From the NCBI RefSeq assembly GCF_006539505.1, contig NZ_BJND01000040.1, positions 38,308 to 102,307 on the forward strand: 64,000 nt of DNA, given 5' to 3'. How positions within the stretch are numbered: position 1 is the stretch's first letter; each line of letters starts with the position of its first letter. The notes below the pieces were generated by a model. The model was not told the DNA's origin. It saw only the letters and a program-made list of their open reading frames with translations, and ran no database searches. This DNA comes from Streptomyces spinoverrucosus. GTDB taxonomy: Bacteria; Actinomycetota; Actinomycetes; Streptomycetales; Streptomycetaceae. The position numbers and the translations under genes were made by a program. Positions 50,793 to 60,442 of this stretch are shown one piece after another.

Positions 50793-51875
50793 ATGGGTTC
50801 GGTTCGCGTAGCCATCGTCGGCGTGGGCAACTGCGCCGCGTCGCTGGTGCAGGGAGTCGAGTACTACAAGGACGCCGACCCGGCGTCCAAGGTCCCCGGC
50901 CTGATGCACGTCCAGTTCGGCGACTACCACGTCCGTGACGTGGAGTTCGTCGCCGCGTTCGATGTCGACGCGAAGAAGGTCGGTCTCGACCTCGCGGACG
51001 CCATCGGCGCCTCCGAGAACAACACCATCAAGATCTGCGACGTACCCAGCACCGGCGTGACCGTCCAGCGCGGCCACACCCTCGACGGCCTCGGCAAGTA
51101 CTACCGCGCCACCATCGAGGAGTCCACCGAGGAGCCGGTCGACATCGTCCAGGTCCTCAAGGACAAGCAGGTCGACGTCCTCGTCTGCTACCTGCCCGTC
51201 GGCTCCGAGGACGCGGCGAAGTACTACGCCCAGTGCGCCATCGACGCCAAGGTCGCCTTCGTCAACGCCCTCCCCGTCTTCATTGCCGGTACGAAGGAGT
51301 GGGCGGACAAGTTCACCGAGGCAGGCGTCCCGATCGTCGGTGACGACATCAAGTCCCAGGTCGGCGCCACCATCACGCACCGCGTCATGGCGAAGCTGTT
51401 CGAGGACCGCGGCGTCATCCTGGACCGCACGATGCAGCTCAACGTCGGCGGCAACATGGACTTCAAGAACATGCTCGAGCGTGAGCGCCTTGAGTCCAAG
51501 AAGATCTCCAAGACGCAGGCCGTCACCTCCCAGATCCCCGACCGGGACCTCGGCGAGAAGAACGTCCACATCGGCCCGTCCGACTACGTCGCCTGGCTCG
51601 ACGACCGCAAGTGGGCGTACGTCCGTCTGGAGGGCCGTGCCTTCGGTGACGTCCCGCTGAACCTGGAGTACAAGCTCGAGGTCTGGGACTCCCCGAACTC
51701 GGCCGGCGTCATCATCGACGCCCTGCGCGCCGCGAAGATCGCCAAGGACCGCGGCATCGGCGGCCCGATCCTCTCCGCGTCGAGCTACTTCATGAAGTCC
51801 CCGCCGGTCCAGTACTTCGACGACGTGGCCCGCGAAAACGTCGAGAAGTTCATCAAGGGCGAGGTCGAGCGCTAG
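50793..51875 (+). CDS. ino1: Inositol-1-phosphate synthase
   Basis: 360 aa. It converts glucose-6-phosphate to 1L-myo-inositol-1-phosphate, the entry to mycothiol and phosphatidylinositol. N-terminal Rossmann motif 'VRVAIVGVGNCAASLVQGVE'; 'VPIVGDDIKSQVGATITHRV' and 'LNVGGNMDFKNML' are family hallmarks; the short form is typical of actinobacteria. Linked to a PadR regulator and followed by a terminator. Confidence 0.95.
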   Translation: MGSVRVAIVGVGNCAASLVQGVEYYKDADPASKVPGLMHVQFGDYHVRDVEFVAAFDVDAKKVGLDLADAIGASENNTIKICDVPSTGVTVQRGHTLDGLGKYYRATIEESTEEPVDIVQVLKDKQVDVLVCYLPVGSEDAAKYYAQCAIDAKVAFVNALPVFIAGTKEWADKFTEAGVPIVGDDIKSQVGATITHRVMAKLFEDRGVILDRTMQLNVGGNMDFKNMLERERLESKKISKTQAVTSQIPDRDLGEKNVHIGPSDYVAWLDDRKWAYVRLEGRAFGDVPLNLEYKLEVWDSPNSAGVIIDALRAAKIAKDRGIGGPILSASSYFMKSPPVQYFDDVARENVEKFIKGEVER

Positions 51876-51900
51876 AGCTCACCTCCCTTCCTGCTGGGCT

Positions 51901-51934
51901 GAGGGTCCCCGAGGCAGTGCGCCCGGGGACCCTC
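51901..51934 (+). terminator. Terminator of the padR-ino1 transcript
   Basis: GAGGGTCCCCG pairs perfectly with CGGGGACCCTC (11-bp stem, 12-nt loop), 25 bp after the ino1 stop. Confidence 0.8.
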
Positions 51935-51955
51935 CCCGTATGTGAGGCTGTGCCC

Positions 51956-53218
51956 ATGGCCGTCGTACGTGATCTACGCGTCCTGCTCCGCTTCCGGAAC
52001 TTCCGGCGCCTGCTCGCCGTGCGGCTGCTCTCCCAGGGCGCCGACGGCGTGTACCAGGTCGGGCTCGCCACCTACGTCGTCTTCTCCCCGGAACGGCAGA
52101 CCTCACCCGCCGCGATCGCCTCGGCCATGGCGGTCCTGCTGCTCCCGTACTCCCTGGTGGGCCCGTTCGCCGGCGCCCTGCTCGACCGCTGGCGCCGCCG
52201 CCAGGTCTTTCTGTACGGCAACCTGCTGCGCGCCCTGCTGGCGTCGGCGACGGCCATCCTGATGATCGCCCAGGTCCCGGACTGGCTCTTCTACGTCTCC
52301 GCCCTGTGCGTCACCGCCGTCAACCGCTTCGTCCTCGCGGGCCTGTCCGCCGCGCTGCCGCGCGTGGTCGACGGGGACCGCCTGGTGATGGCCAATTCCC
52401 TCTCCCCGACGGCCGGAACCCTCGCCGCGACCGCCGGCGGCGGCCTCGCCTTCGTCGTACGGCTGTTGATCGCGGACTCCGATGCCGCCGTGGTGCTGCT
52501 GGGCGCCGCGCTGTACCTCTGCTCGGCGCTGGCGTCACTCCTCATCGGACGGGAACTGCTGGGGCCGGACCGGGAGTTGGTGCAGCCGCGTCTGAAAGCG
52601 GCGCTCTCCGGTACCGCCCGGGATCTCGTGGCGGGTCTTCGTCATCTCGCCGAACCCGCACGGCGGCAGGCCGCCTGGGCGCTCGCGTCGATGACGCTGA
52701 TGCGGTTCTGCTACGGCGCCCTGACGGTCATGCTGCTGATGCTCTGCCGATACGCCCTCACCACCAACACCGACGACGGACTCGCCCTGCTGGGGCTGGC
52801 GGTGGGCGTCTCGGGCGCCGGTTTCTTCGCGGCGGCGGTGCTGACCCCATGGGCCGCCGGCCGGTTCGGCCCCGGCCACTGGATCGTCATCTGCGCCGCG
52901 TCCGCCGCCGTCCTGGAGCCCGCCCTCGGCCTCCCCTTCACCACCGAGCCCGTCCTGGTCGCGGCCTTCGTCCTCGGTCTGACCACCCAGGGCGCGAAGA
53001 TCTCCACGGACACGATCGTGCAGTCCTCGGTCGACGACGGCTTCCGGGGCCGGGTCTTCTCCGTCTACGACGTCCTGTTCAACGTCGCCTTCGTCGCCGC
53101 CGCAGGGGTGGCCGCCCTGATACTGCCGCCGGACGGGCGCTCGGTTCCTCTGGTGCTGACGGTGGCGGTGATCTACGGGGCGGTTGCAGGGGCTATGGCC
53201 CGCTTTGAACGCCGCTGA
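51956..53218 (+). CDS. MFS transporter
   Basis: 420 aa, about twelve membrane segments. It starts with an amphipathic stretch 'VRDLRVLLRFRNFRRLLAVR' and 'LLSQGADGVYQVGLATYVVF'; 'GALLDRWRRRQVFLYGNLLR' is the MFS loop 2-3 motif. Members of this group are predicted efflux permeases; the substrate is unknown. The next gene begins 125 bp on. Confidence 0.88.
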   Translation: MAVVRDLRVLLRFRNFRRLLAVRLLSQGADGVYQVGLATYVVFSPERQTSPAAIASAMAVLLLPYSLVGPFAGALLDRWRRRQVFLYGNLLRALLASATAILMIAQVPDWLFYVSALCVTAVNRFVLAGLSAALPRVVDGDRLVMANSLSPTAGTLAATAGGGLAFVVRLLIADSDAAVVLLGAALYLCSALASLLIGRELLGPDRELVQPRLKAALSGTARDLVAGLRHLAEPARRQAAWALASMTLMRFCYGALTVMLLMLCRYALTTNTDDGLALLGLAVGVSGAGFFAAAVLTPWAAGRFGPGHWIVICAASAAVLEPALGLPFTTEPVLVAAFVLGLTTQGAKISTDTIVQSSVDDGFRGRVFSVYDVLFNVAFVAAAGVAALILPPDGRSVPLVLTVAVIYGAVAGAMARFERR

Positions 53219-53342
53219 TGTCACATCAGAGCCACAGAGCTGCTCCCGAGTTCGGAGTTGTCAGTGGGGAGCTGTAACTTACGTGCGTCTTACGCGCGAC
53301 TTTTCGCGCGTTCTCACGTCTACGTTTCCAGGGGGACCCCCA

Positions 53343-53768
53343 GTGACTACTCCGCCGCCCCAGGGCAACCCGTTCGCGCAGGGCCAGAACCCGTACGCGC
53401 AGGGCCAGCCCCAGACTCCGGTCCCCCCGGAGCAGCCGCGCCGCAAGCCGAGCTTCAAGACGATCAAGAATGTGGTCATCGTCATCGCAGTGCTCACCGT
53501 GGCCATCGGCGGCTACATCGCCAGCCGGGACGACGCCGATCAGGCCGCCGTGGGTGACTGCCTGAAGAGCACCTCGTCCTCCTCGGACCGTATGGAGGTC
53601 GTGGAGTGCACCTCCGCCGAGGCGGAGGCCAAGGTCGTGAAGAAGATCGACGGCCACTACTCCGAGGTCACCGCCGAGACCGAGTGCCGCAAGGTCGAGG
53701 AGGCCACGGGCTTCTACGCCGAGACCGGCGACGGGGCCGAGTTCCTGCTCTGCCTCGGGGACGTCTGA
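53343..53768 (+). CDS. Membrane-anchored extracytoplasmic protein (LppU/SCO3897-like)
   Basis: 141 aa. Cytoplasmic Pro/Gln-rich head with repeats 'NPFAQGQNPYAQGQ', one membrane helix (about 39-58, 'VVIVIAVLTVAIGGYIASRD') and an outside domain with four cysteines ('GDCLKS', 'VECTSAE', 'TECRKVE', 'LLCLGDV') that could form two disulfides. Resembles the LppU group of actinobacterial surface proteins; function unknown. GTG 53343 follows GGGGGA at 6-nt spacing. Confidence 0.8.
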   Translation: MTTPPPQGNPFAQGQNPYAQGQPQTPVPPEQPRRKPSFKTIKNVVIVIAVLTVAIGGYIASRDDADQAAVGDCLKSTSSSSDRMEVVECTSAEAEAKVVKKIDGHYSEVTAETECRKVEEATGFYAETGDGAEFLLCLGDV

Positions 53769-53792
53769 CCGACCCCAGCAGCGAGGGGCGAT

Positions 53793-53806
53793 GTTTCACG
53801 TGAAAC
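53793..53806. other. parS: parS inside a 34-bp perfect palindrome
   Basis: Perfect GTTTCACGTGAAAC; symmetry spans 53783-53816 and is followed by TTCT. Located 15 bp after a stop codon, it has the features of a terminator as well. Confidence 0.9.
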
Positions 53807-53849
53807 ATCGCCCCTCTTCTGCATCCTGGAAACCTTGCGACGGGCCTAT

Positions 53850-53863
53850 GTTTCACGTGAAAC
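53850..53863. other. parS: parS inside a second 34-bp perfect palindrome
   Basis: Perfect GTTTCACGTGAAAC; symmetry spans 53840-53873, ending 10 bp before the stop of the convergent pcnA gene. With the preceding palindrome it separates two convergent genes, each having one parS-hairpin. Confidence 0.9.
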
Positions 53864-53882
53864 ATAGGCCCGTTTCACGACC

Positions 53883-55322
53883 TCAGCTCTGCTCGGCCCA
53901 CCACTCCTTGAGCGCCGCGACCGCCTGGTCGTGCTCCATCGGGCCGTTCTCCAGGCGGAGCTCCAGCATGTGCTGGTAGGCGCGGCCTACCGCGGGGCCC
54001 GGCTTGATGCCCAGAATCTCCATGATCTGGTTGCCGTCGAGGTCGGGACGGATGGCGTCCAGTTCCTCCTGCTCCTGGAGCTGGGCGATCCGCTCCTCCA
54101 AGCCGTCGTACGCCCGCGACAGCGCCGCCGCCTTGCGCTTGTTCCGCGTGGTGCAGTCCGAGCGGGTCAGCTTGTGCAGGCGGTCGAGCAGATGTCCCGC
54201 GTCCCGGACATAGCGGCGGACGGCGGAGTCGGTCCACTCGCCGGTGCCGTAGCCATGGAAACGGAGGTGCAGCTCGACCAGCCGCGCGACGTCCTTCACG
54301 AGTTCGTTGGAGTACTTGAGCGCCGTCATCCGCCTCTTGGTCATCTTCGCGCCGACCACCTCATGGTGGTGGAACGAGACCCGCCCGTCCTTCTCGAAGC
54401 GACGCGTGCGCGGCTTGCCGATATCGTGCAGCAGCGCGGCCAGGCGGAGGGTCAGGTCGGGGCCGTCCTCCTCCAGCGCCATCGCCTGCTCCAGAACGAT
54501 CAGCGTGTGGTCGTAGACGTCCTTGTGACGGTGGTGCTCGTCCCTCTCCAGCCGCAGGTCCGGCAGCTCCGGCAGCACATGATCGGCGAGTCCGGTGTCG
54601 ACCAGCAACGTCAGGCCCTTGCGTGGGTTCCGGGACAGGACCAGCTTATTCAGTTCCTCCCGGACCCGCTCGGCCGAGACGATCTCCAGGCGCCCGGCCA
54701 TCTCCTTCATCGCCTTGACGACCTCGGGTGCCACCTCGAAGTCGAGCTGGGCGGCGAAGCGTGCGGCCCGCATCATTCGCAGCGGGTCGTCCGAGAAGGA
54801 CTCCTCGGGAGTGCCCGGCGTACGCAGCACCCGCGCCGCCAGATCGTCGAGCCCGCCGTGCGGGTCGATGAACTTGTTCTCCGGCAGCGCGACGGCCATC
54901 GCGTTCACGGTGAAGTCGCGCCGGACGAGGTCCTCCTCGATGGAGTCGCCGTACGACACCTCCGGCTTGCGGGAGGTCCGGTCGTAGGCCTCCGACCGGT
55001 AGGTCGTCACCTCGATCTGGAAACCGTCCTTCTGGGCACCGACCGTGCCGAAGGCGATCCCGACGTCCCAGACGGAGTCCGCCCACGGCCGGACGATCTT
55101 CAGTACGTCCTGAGGGCGGGCGTCGGTCGTGAAGTCCAGATCATTGCCGAGCCGGCCGAGCAGCGCGTCCCTGACGGAGCCGCCGACCAGGGCGAGTGAG
55201 AACCCGGCCTCCTGGAAGCGGCGGGCAAGGTCGTCGGCGACAGGCGCGACCCGCAGCGGCTCATTCATCGCGTGGGGCGGCACCTGACTCAGGGCACGGG
55301 TGTCATCGTTGGCGTTCGGCAC
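53883..55322 (-). CDS. pcnA: CCA tRNA nucleotidyltransferase / PcnA-type nucleotidyltransferase
   Basis: 479 aa class II nucleotidyltransferase. Head 'LALVGGSVRDALLGRLGNDL' then 'DFTTDARPQD' carry the catalytic acidic pair, 'RDFTVNAMAVALPENKFIDP' follows, and an HD domain is present ('EHHRHKDVYDHTLIV', 'LAALLHDIGKPRTRRF'). It adds or repairs the CCA end of tRNA; earlier annotations call it poly(A) polymerase. The start is uncertain: GTG 55322 gives M-PNANDD, which I remember from related proteins; ATG 55268 is the shorter option. Confidence 0.9.
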   Translation of the reverse strand: MPNANDDTRALSQVPPHAMNEPLRVAPVADDLARRFQEAGFSLALVGGSVRDALLGRLGNDLDFTTDARPQDVLKIVRPWADSVWDVGIAFGTVGAQKDGFQIEVTTYRSEAYDRTSRKPEVSYGDSIEEDLVRRDFTVNAMAVALPENKFIDPHGGLDDLAARVLRTPGTPEESFSDDPLRMMRAARFAAQLDFEVAPEVVKAMKEMAGRLEIVSAERVREELNKLVLSRNPRKGLTLLVDTGLADHVLPELPDLRLERDEHHRHKDVYDHTLIVLEQAMALEEDGPDLTLRLAALLHDIGKPRTRRFEKDGRVSFHHHEVVGAKMTKRRMTALKYSNELVKDVARLVELHLRFHGYGTGEWTDSAVRRYVRDAGHLLDRLHKLTRSDCTTRNKRKAAALSRAYDGLEERIAQLQEQEELDAIRPDLDGNQIMEILGIKPGPAVGRAYQHMLELRLENGPMEHDQAVAALKEWWAEQS

Positions 55323-55579
55323 AACAGAACAGGGTACGTGGCCCGGACGACCGCGAGCGTCTCGATTAAGTACGAGCGAACACCGCCGTCGATACGGCAC
55401 AAGGCCAGCCCTCACGACGTACGGAGGCGTTCCTCTTTATAGGCGCACATACGGGACAGCGGCCCCGGCTCCCCCGATCTTGTGGAGCAGTCCGCGGCAC
55501 TTCCCCTCAGCGCACATCGTTACCATGCGGGGACGCACATTCCGACGACCACTGACGACGACGAGGGACGGGCGAGCGC

Positions 55580-57970
55580 GTGGCCGAGGCGGCAGACTTC
55601 CAGGGGACGAGTCCCTCACCTGCCCGCCGGTGGCTGAGGCGCACCGGAGCGTTGCTGGCCGGGGCGCCGCTGCTGGCAGGGCTGTTCCAGCTGCCCGCCG
55701 CCCCCACCGCAGACGCCGCCGGTCAGACCTCCGCGCAGCAGGCCTCCGGCTCCCGCACGGTGAGCGTCGCCGTCGACTCGCTCACCCCCAGCGCTCCCAC
55801 CGAGGGCGACACCCTGACCGTCGCCGGCACGGTGACCAACAACGGCAAGCAGGCGGTCACCGACGCCCATGTGGACCTCCGTGTGGGCCCCGAGCTGACC
55901 ACCCGCTCGGCCATCGACAGCGCCGCCAAGCGCACCGGCTACTTCCCGGGCGCCGACGGCACGGAGATCGACGACGCCTACCGCCAGGAGTTCGCCAAGC
56001 TCACGCCGGGCGTCGCGCAGCGCTTCAGCATCTCCGTACCGGTCGACGAACTGGACCTCGGCGAAAGCGGCGTCTACCAGCTCGGCGTCGCCCTCTCGGG
56101 CGAGACGTCCGCACAGTCCTGGGACCAGGTGCTGGGCATCCAGCGGACGTTCCTGCCGTGGCAGCCCGAAGCGGCGGACACGACGACGAAGACGACGTTC
56201 CTGTGGCCGCTCATCTCCACCGCGCACATGACGGCGGAGACGGGCTCGAACGAGCAGCAGACGCCGGTCTTCCTCGACGACGACCTGGCCAAGGAGATCT
56301 CCCCGGGCGGCCGCCTGCAGCAGCTCGTGTCCCTGGGCAGGGACCTCGACGTCACCTGGGTGATCGACCCGGACCTGCTGGCCTCCGTCGACGCGATGGC
56401 TCGCGGCTACCGCGTGCGGAGCGACGGCGACACCATCAGGGGGGGCACGCACCAGGCGGTCGCCAAGCAGTGGCTGGCCGATCTGCAGAAGGCGGTGGCG
56501 GACAAGGAGGTCGTCGCCCTGCCCTACGGCGACCCGGACCTGGCCTCCCTGGCCCACAACGGCACGAACGTCACCGGCTCGCTGAGCCGCCTCAAGGAGG
56601 CCACGGACGTCGTCGCCAACACAGTGGAGACGATCCTCCACGTGAAGCCGAACACCGACTTCGCCTGGCCCGTCGACGGCGCCGTGGACCCGTCGATCGT
56701 CAAGGTCGCCACCTCCGCCGGCGCCGACAAGGTGATCGCCCGCAGCGACAGCCTGGAGGAGACCGGCGGACTGTCGTACACGCCGTCCGCGGCCCGTCCC
56801 ATCGGCGGCGGCACCACGGCAGTGGTCGCGGACGCGCGGCTGTCGACGGCCTTCCAGGGCGATCTGACGAAGGCGTCCACCACGACGCTGTCCGTGCAGC
56901 GCTTCCTCGCCCAGAGCCTCGCCCTCAACCTCCAGACGAACCAGCAGCGCAGCATCGTCGTCGCCCCACAGCGCATGCCGACCGCGAGCCAGGCCCGGGC
57001 CATGGCCGAGGCGATCACGGCGCTGCAGAGCGGCGGCTGGAGCGAGTCCCAGAACCTCAGCGCCGCCGCCAAGGCCAAGCCGGACCCCGGGGCCACCAGG
57101 AAGGTGCCGACGGCCTCCGACTACCCCTCCTCGCTGCGCAAGCAGGAACTGCCGCGCACGGCCTTCGAGCAGATCGCGCGGACACAGGCCAAGCTGGACG
57201 GCTTCCGGGTGATCCTCACCGACCAGTCCCGCGTGGTGACCCCCTTCGGGCGGGCCATAAACCGTGAGATGTCCACGTCGTGGCGCGGCCGGGCCACCGA
57301 GGCGCAGAACTACCGCGACGGCGTGGAGGACTACCTCGACAGCCTCGCCGAGGGGGTCACGCTGATCGACAAGTCGGAGACCAAGCTCTCCGGCCGCAGC
57401 GCCACGATCCCGGTGACCGTCCAGAACAACCTGGTGCAGGACGTCGACCACCTGTTCCTGCGGCTCACCTCGACCAGCCCGACCCGACTGGCGATCGGCG
57501 GCAGGGCCTACGCCGAGCAGCCCGTCACCGTCTCGGGCGGCCACAGCCAGTCGGTGAAGTTCGCCACGTCCGCCAACGCCAACGGCCGGGTGACCGTGAA
57601 GGCCCAGCTGTTCACGGAGGACGGCAAGCCCTACGGCATGCCCGTCTACTTCGACGTGAAGGTCACCGAGATCACCGCCACGGTGATGCTGGTCATCGGC
57701 GGCGGCGTCCTGCTGCTCGTCCTCGCCGGCTTCCGGATGTACACCCAGCGCAAGCGCGCGGCCGCACGACAGGCCGAGGAGGACCGCCCGGACACGGCCG
57801 ACGACGACGCCGAGCGTGCGCAGAACCCCGAGGGCCCCACGGAACGTCTCAAGGAGGAGTCGGGTCCCCGGCCCGGGGCAGGCGCCCCGGAGCAGCCGAG
57901 TGACCCTGTGCCGGACACCCCAGCGGAAAGCGCAGACCCGTCCGGGACGGGTGAGAGAGTGGACCGTTGA
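55580..57970 (+). CDS. Extracytoplasmic membrane-anchored protein (DUF6049)
   Basis: 796 aa. A signal peptide follows a short basic head ('RRWLRRTGALLAGAPLLAGL'). A large extracytoplasmic part follows, then a C-terminal membrane helix ('VMLVIGGGVLLLVLAGFRMY', about 711-731) and a charged, disordered cytoplasmic tail. The gene directly upstream of murJ in actinobacteria is of this type (Rv3909-like in Mycobacterium), so a part in the MurJ/pseudokinase cell-wall complex is plausible. Start GTG 55580. Divergent from pcnA. Confidence 0.85.
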   Translation: MAEAADFQGTSPSPARRWLRRTGALLAGAPLLAGLFQLPAAPTADAAGQTSAQQASGSRTVSVAVDSLTPSAPTEGDTLTVAGTVTNNGKQAVTDAHVDLRVGPELTTRSAIDSAAKRTGYFPGADGTEIDDAYRQEFAKLTPGVAQRFSISVPVDELDLGESGVYQLGVALSGETSAQSWDQVLGIQRTFLPWQPEAADTTTKTTFLWPLISTAHMTAETGSNEQQTPVFLDDDLAKEISPGGRLQQLVSLGRDLDVTWVIDPDLLASVDAMARGYRVRSDGDTIRGGTHQAVAKQWLADLQKAVADKEVVALPYGDPDLASLAHNGTNVTGSLSRLKEATDVVANTVETILHVKPNTDFAWPVDGAVDPSIVKVATSAGADKVIARSDSLEETGGLSYTPSAARPIGGGTTAVVADARLSTAFQGDLTKASTTTLSVQRFLAQSLALNLQTNQQRSIVVAPQRMPTASQARAMAEAITALQSGGWSESQNLSAAAKAKPDPGATRKVPTASDYPSSLRKQELPRTAFEQIARTQAKLDGFRVILTDQSRVVTPFGRAINREMSTSWRGRATEAQNYRDGVEDYLDSLAEGVTLIDKSETKLSGRSATIPVTVQNNLVQDVDHLFLRLTSTSPTRLAIGGRAYAEQPVTVSGGHSQSVKFATSANANGRVTVKAQLFTEDGKPYGMPVYFDVKVTEITATVMLVIGGGVLLLVLAGFRMYTQRKRAAARQAEEDRPDTADDDAERAQNPEGPTERLKEESGPRPGAGAPEQPSDPVPDTPAESADPSGTGERVDR

Positions 57971-58013
57971 GATGTCGTGGCCGGTTGGCCCGGGACGATG
58001 AGGTGGGGTAACC

Positions 58014-60302
58014 ATGAACGCGCCGTACGACGGTGACCGCGGCCAGGCTGCGGGCAGCTCGGGCTACCCCGAGGGCCCGCCGCCCGAGCACGGCCAGGTG
58101 CCGCCGCAGCACCCCGCGGACATGTACCTCCAGGACGCCTACGAGCAGGACCCCTACCGGGCGCAGGACCTCGCCGCCCAGGACCCGGTCACCGAGGCGC
58201 TCTACGACCGCGCCGCGCACCCGCCGCCGCCCCCGGGCACGTATCCGTCGCCGCAGCAGCTGTACGCCCAGCCGCCCCAGTCGCCGTATGCGCCCGACCC
58301 GCGTGTGTGGGCCCAGACGCCGGCGCCCGAGCCGGCGGGTCCCACGCAGCACCTGCCGTACGGCGACGACCCCCGCACGACCCAGTACGTGGGCGTCGAC
58401 GATCTGGTCACCCAGTCCGGTGACCAGCGCCACGAGCCCGACGCCTTCGCGCACCTGTTCCGTGATCAGCAGCAGACCGGCGTCCGTCCGCCGATGGACT
58501 ACCCGGGCGTTCCGAGTCCGGCCACCGGGCAGGGCCCGGCGGGACAGTACGAGGGAACGCACGACGCGCAGGGTCAGTACGGCGGCGCCCAGGCGCCCGC
58601 CGATCAGTACCAGGCGCCCCCTCCGCGACCCGTCGCCGAGCCCGCTCCGGCCCCCGCCGCACCGGCCAAGGGCGGACGGGCCGGGGGTCTGCTGAAGTCG
58701 AGCGCCGTGATGGCGGCGGGCACGATGGTGTCCCGGCTGACCGGGTTCATCCGGTCAGCGATGATCGTCTCGGCGCTGGGTGTCGGCCTGCTGGGCGACA
58801 CCTTCCAGGTCGCGTACCAACTGCCGACCATGATCTACATCCTGACTGTCGGCGGTGGCCTCAACTCGGTCTTCGTGCCGCAGCTCGTGCGGGCCATGAA
58901 GGAGGACGAGGACGGCGGCGAGGCCTACGCGAACCGACTGCTGACGCTGGTCATGGTGGCACTCGGCGCGCTCACGGTCCTGTCCGTGCTCGGCGCGCCG
59001 CTGCTGATCCGTCTGCTGTCCGACGCGGTCGCCAGCGACCCGGCGGCCAACGAGGTGGGCGTCACCTTCGTCACCTACTTCCTGCCCTCGATCTTCTTCA
59101 TGGGCATCCACGTGGTGATGGGTCAGATCCTCAACGCCCGCGGTCGCTTCGGCGCGATGATGTGGACCCCGGTCCTGAACAACATCGTCATCATCGTGAC
59201 GCTCGGCATGTTCCTGTGGGTGTACGGCACGGCCGAACACTCCGGAATGAAGGTCACGAACATCCCGCCGGAGGGCCAGCGGCTCCTGGGCATCGGGGTA
59301 CTGCTCGGACTCGTCGTACAGGCCCTGGCAATGATCCCGTACCTGCGCGAGACCGGATTCAAGCTGCGCTTGCGCTTCGACTGGAAGGGCCACGGCCTCG
59401 GCAAGGCCGTGACGCTCGCCAAGTGGACCGTCCTGTTCGTCCTCGCCAACCAGGCGGGAGCACTGGTCGTCACCCAACTGTCCACCGCGGCCGGCAAGGA
59501 CTCGCCCGTCGACGGCACAGGCTTCGCCGCCTACGCCAACGCCCAGCTGATCTGGGGGCTTCCGCAGGCCATCATCACCGTCTCCCTCATGGCCGCCCTG
59601 CTGCCCCGCCTCGCGCGATCCGCGGCGGAGGACGACGCCGGTGCCGTCCGCGACGACATCTCTCAGGGGCTGAGAACGACGGCAGTGGCGATCGTGCCCA
59701 TCGCCTTCGGCTTCCTCGCACTCGGCATCCCGATGTGCACGCTGATGTTCGGTTCCTCGGGCAGCAGCGAGGCCACGAACATGGGTTACATGCTGATGGC
59801 CTTCGGCCTCGGCCTGATTCCGTACTCCGTGCAGTACGTCGTCCTGCGCGCCTTCTACGCGTACGAAGACACACGCACTCCCTTCTACAACACGGTGATC
59901 GTGGCCGCCGTCAACGCCGGTGCCTCGGCCCTGTGTTACTTCGTCGTCCCCGCCCGCTGGGCCGTCGTCGGCATGGCCGCCTCCTACGGCCTCGCCTACG
60001 TGATCGGCGTCGGTGTCGCCTGGCGCAGGCTGCGCAAGCGGCTCGGCGGCGATCTGGACGGGGCCCGCGTGATGCGGACGTACGCGCGCCTGAGCATCGC
60101 CTCGGTGCCGGCGGCGCTGCTGAGCGGCGCGGCCTGCTACTACGTCACACAGGCGCTCGGCCAGGGCGTCGCAGGTTCCCTCGCCGCGCTGGTGGCCGGC
60201 GGAGCCGTCCTGCTGGGCGTCTTCTACATCGCCGCCCGCCGTATGCGCATCGAGGAGCTGAACTCGCTCGTCGGAATGGTCCGAGGGCGTCTGGGCCGCT
60301 GA
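58014..60302 (+). CDS. murJ: Lipid II flippase MurJ (MviN)
   Basis: 762 aa. The first ~225 residues are a Pro/Gln/Tyr-rich disordered cytoplasmic head, followed by 14 predicted helices of the MOP/MATE-like MurJ fold ('AAGTMVSRLTGFIRSAMIVS', 'PQLVRAMKEDEDGGEAYANR', 'VQYVVLRAFYAYEDTRTPFY'). MurJ moves lipid-linked peptidoglycan precursor across the membrane. In Mycobacterium it is fused to a pseudokinase domain; here that domain is the next gene. Starts 43 bp after the DUF6049 gene. Confidence 0.95.
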   Translation: MNAPYDGDRGQAAGSSGYPEGPPPEHGQVPPQHPADMYLQDAYEQDPYRAQDLAAQDPVTEALYDRAAHPPPPPGTYPSPQQLYAQPPQSPYAPDPRVWAQTPAPEPAGPTQHLPYGDDPRTTQYVGVDDLVTQSGDQRHEPDAFAHLFRDQQQTGVRPPMDYPGVPSPATGQGPAGQYEGTHDAQGQYGGAQAPADQYQAPPPRPVAEPAPAPAAPAKGGRAGGLLKSSAVMAAGTMVSRLTGFIRSAMIVSALGVGLLGDTFQVAYQLPTMIYILTVGGGLNSVFVPQLVRAMKEDEDGGEAYANRLLTLVMVALGALTVLSVLGAPLLIRLLSDAVASDPAANEVGVTFVTYFLPSIFFMGIHVVMGQILNARGRFGAMMWTPVLNNIVIIVTLGMFLWVYGTAEHSGMKVTNIPPEGQRLLGIGVLLGLVVQALAMIPYLRETGFKLRLRFDWKGHGLGKAVTLAKWTVLFVLANQAGALVVTQLSTAAGKDSPVDGTGFAAYANAQLIWGLPQAIITVSLMAALLPRLARSAAEDDAGAVRDDISQGLRTTAVAIVPIAFGFLALGIPMCTLMFGSSGSSEATNMGYMLMAFGLGLIPYSVQYVVLRAFYAYEDTRTPFYNTVIVAAVNAGASALCYFVVPARWAVVGMAASYGLAYVIGVGVAWRRLRKRLGGDLDGARVMRTYARLSIASVPAALLSGAACYYVTQALGQGVAGSLAALVAGGAVLLGVFYIAARRMRIEELNSLVGMVRGRLGR

Positions 60303-60442
60303 ATCGGGGGGTACGCGCACAACCATCGTCCGCCACCGCGTGTCGTGCATAGCGGCGGACTGTGGGCACAATTGGTTTCGGCGTCGGACGGCGCGCAACG
60401 GAGTTCGGCCGGCGCGCTATGGATGGGGAGGCAGGAACGACG

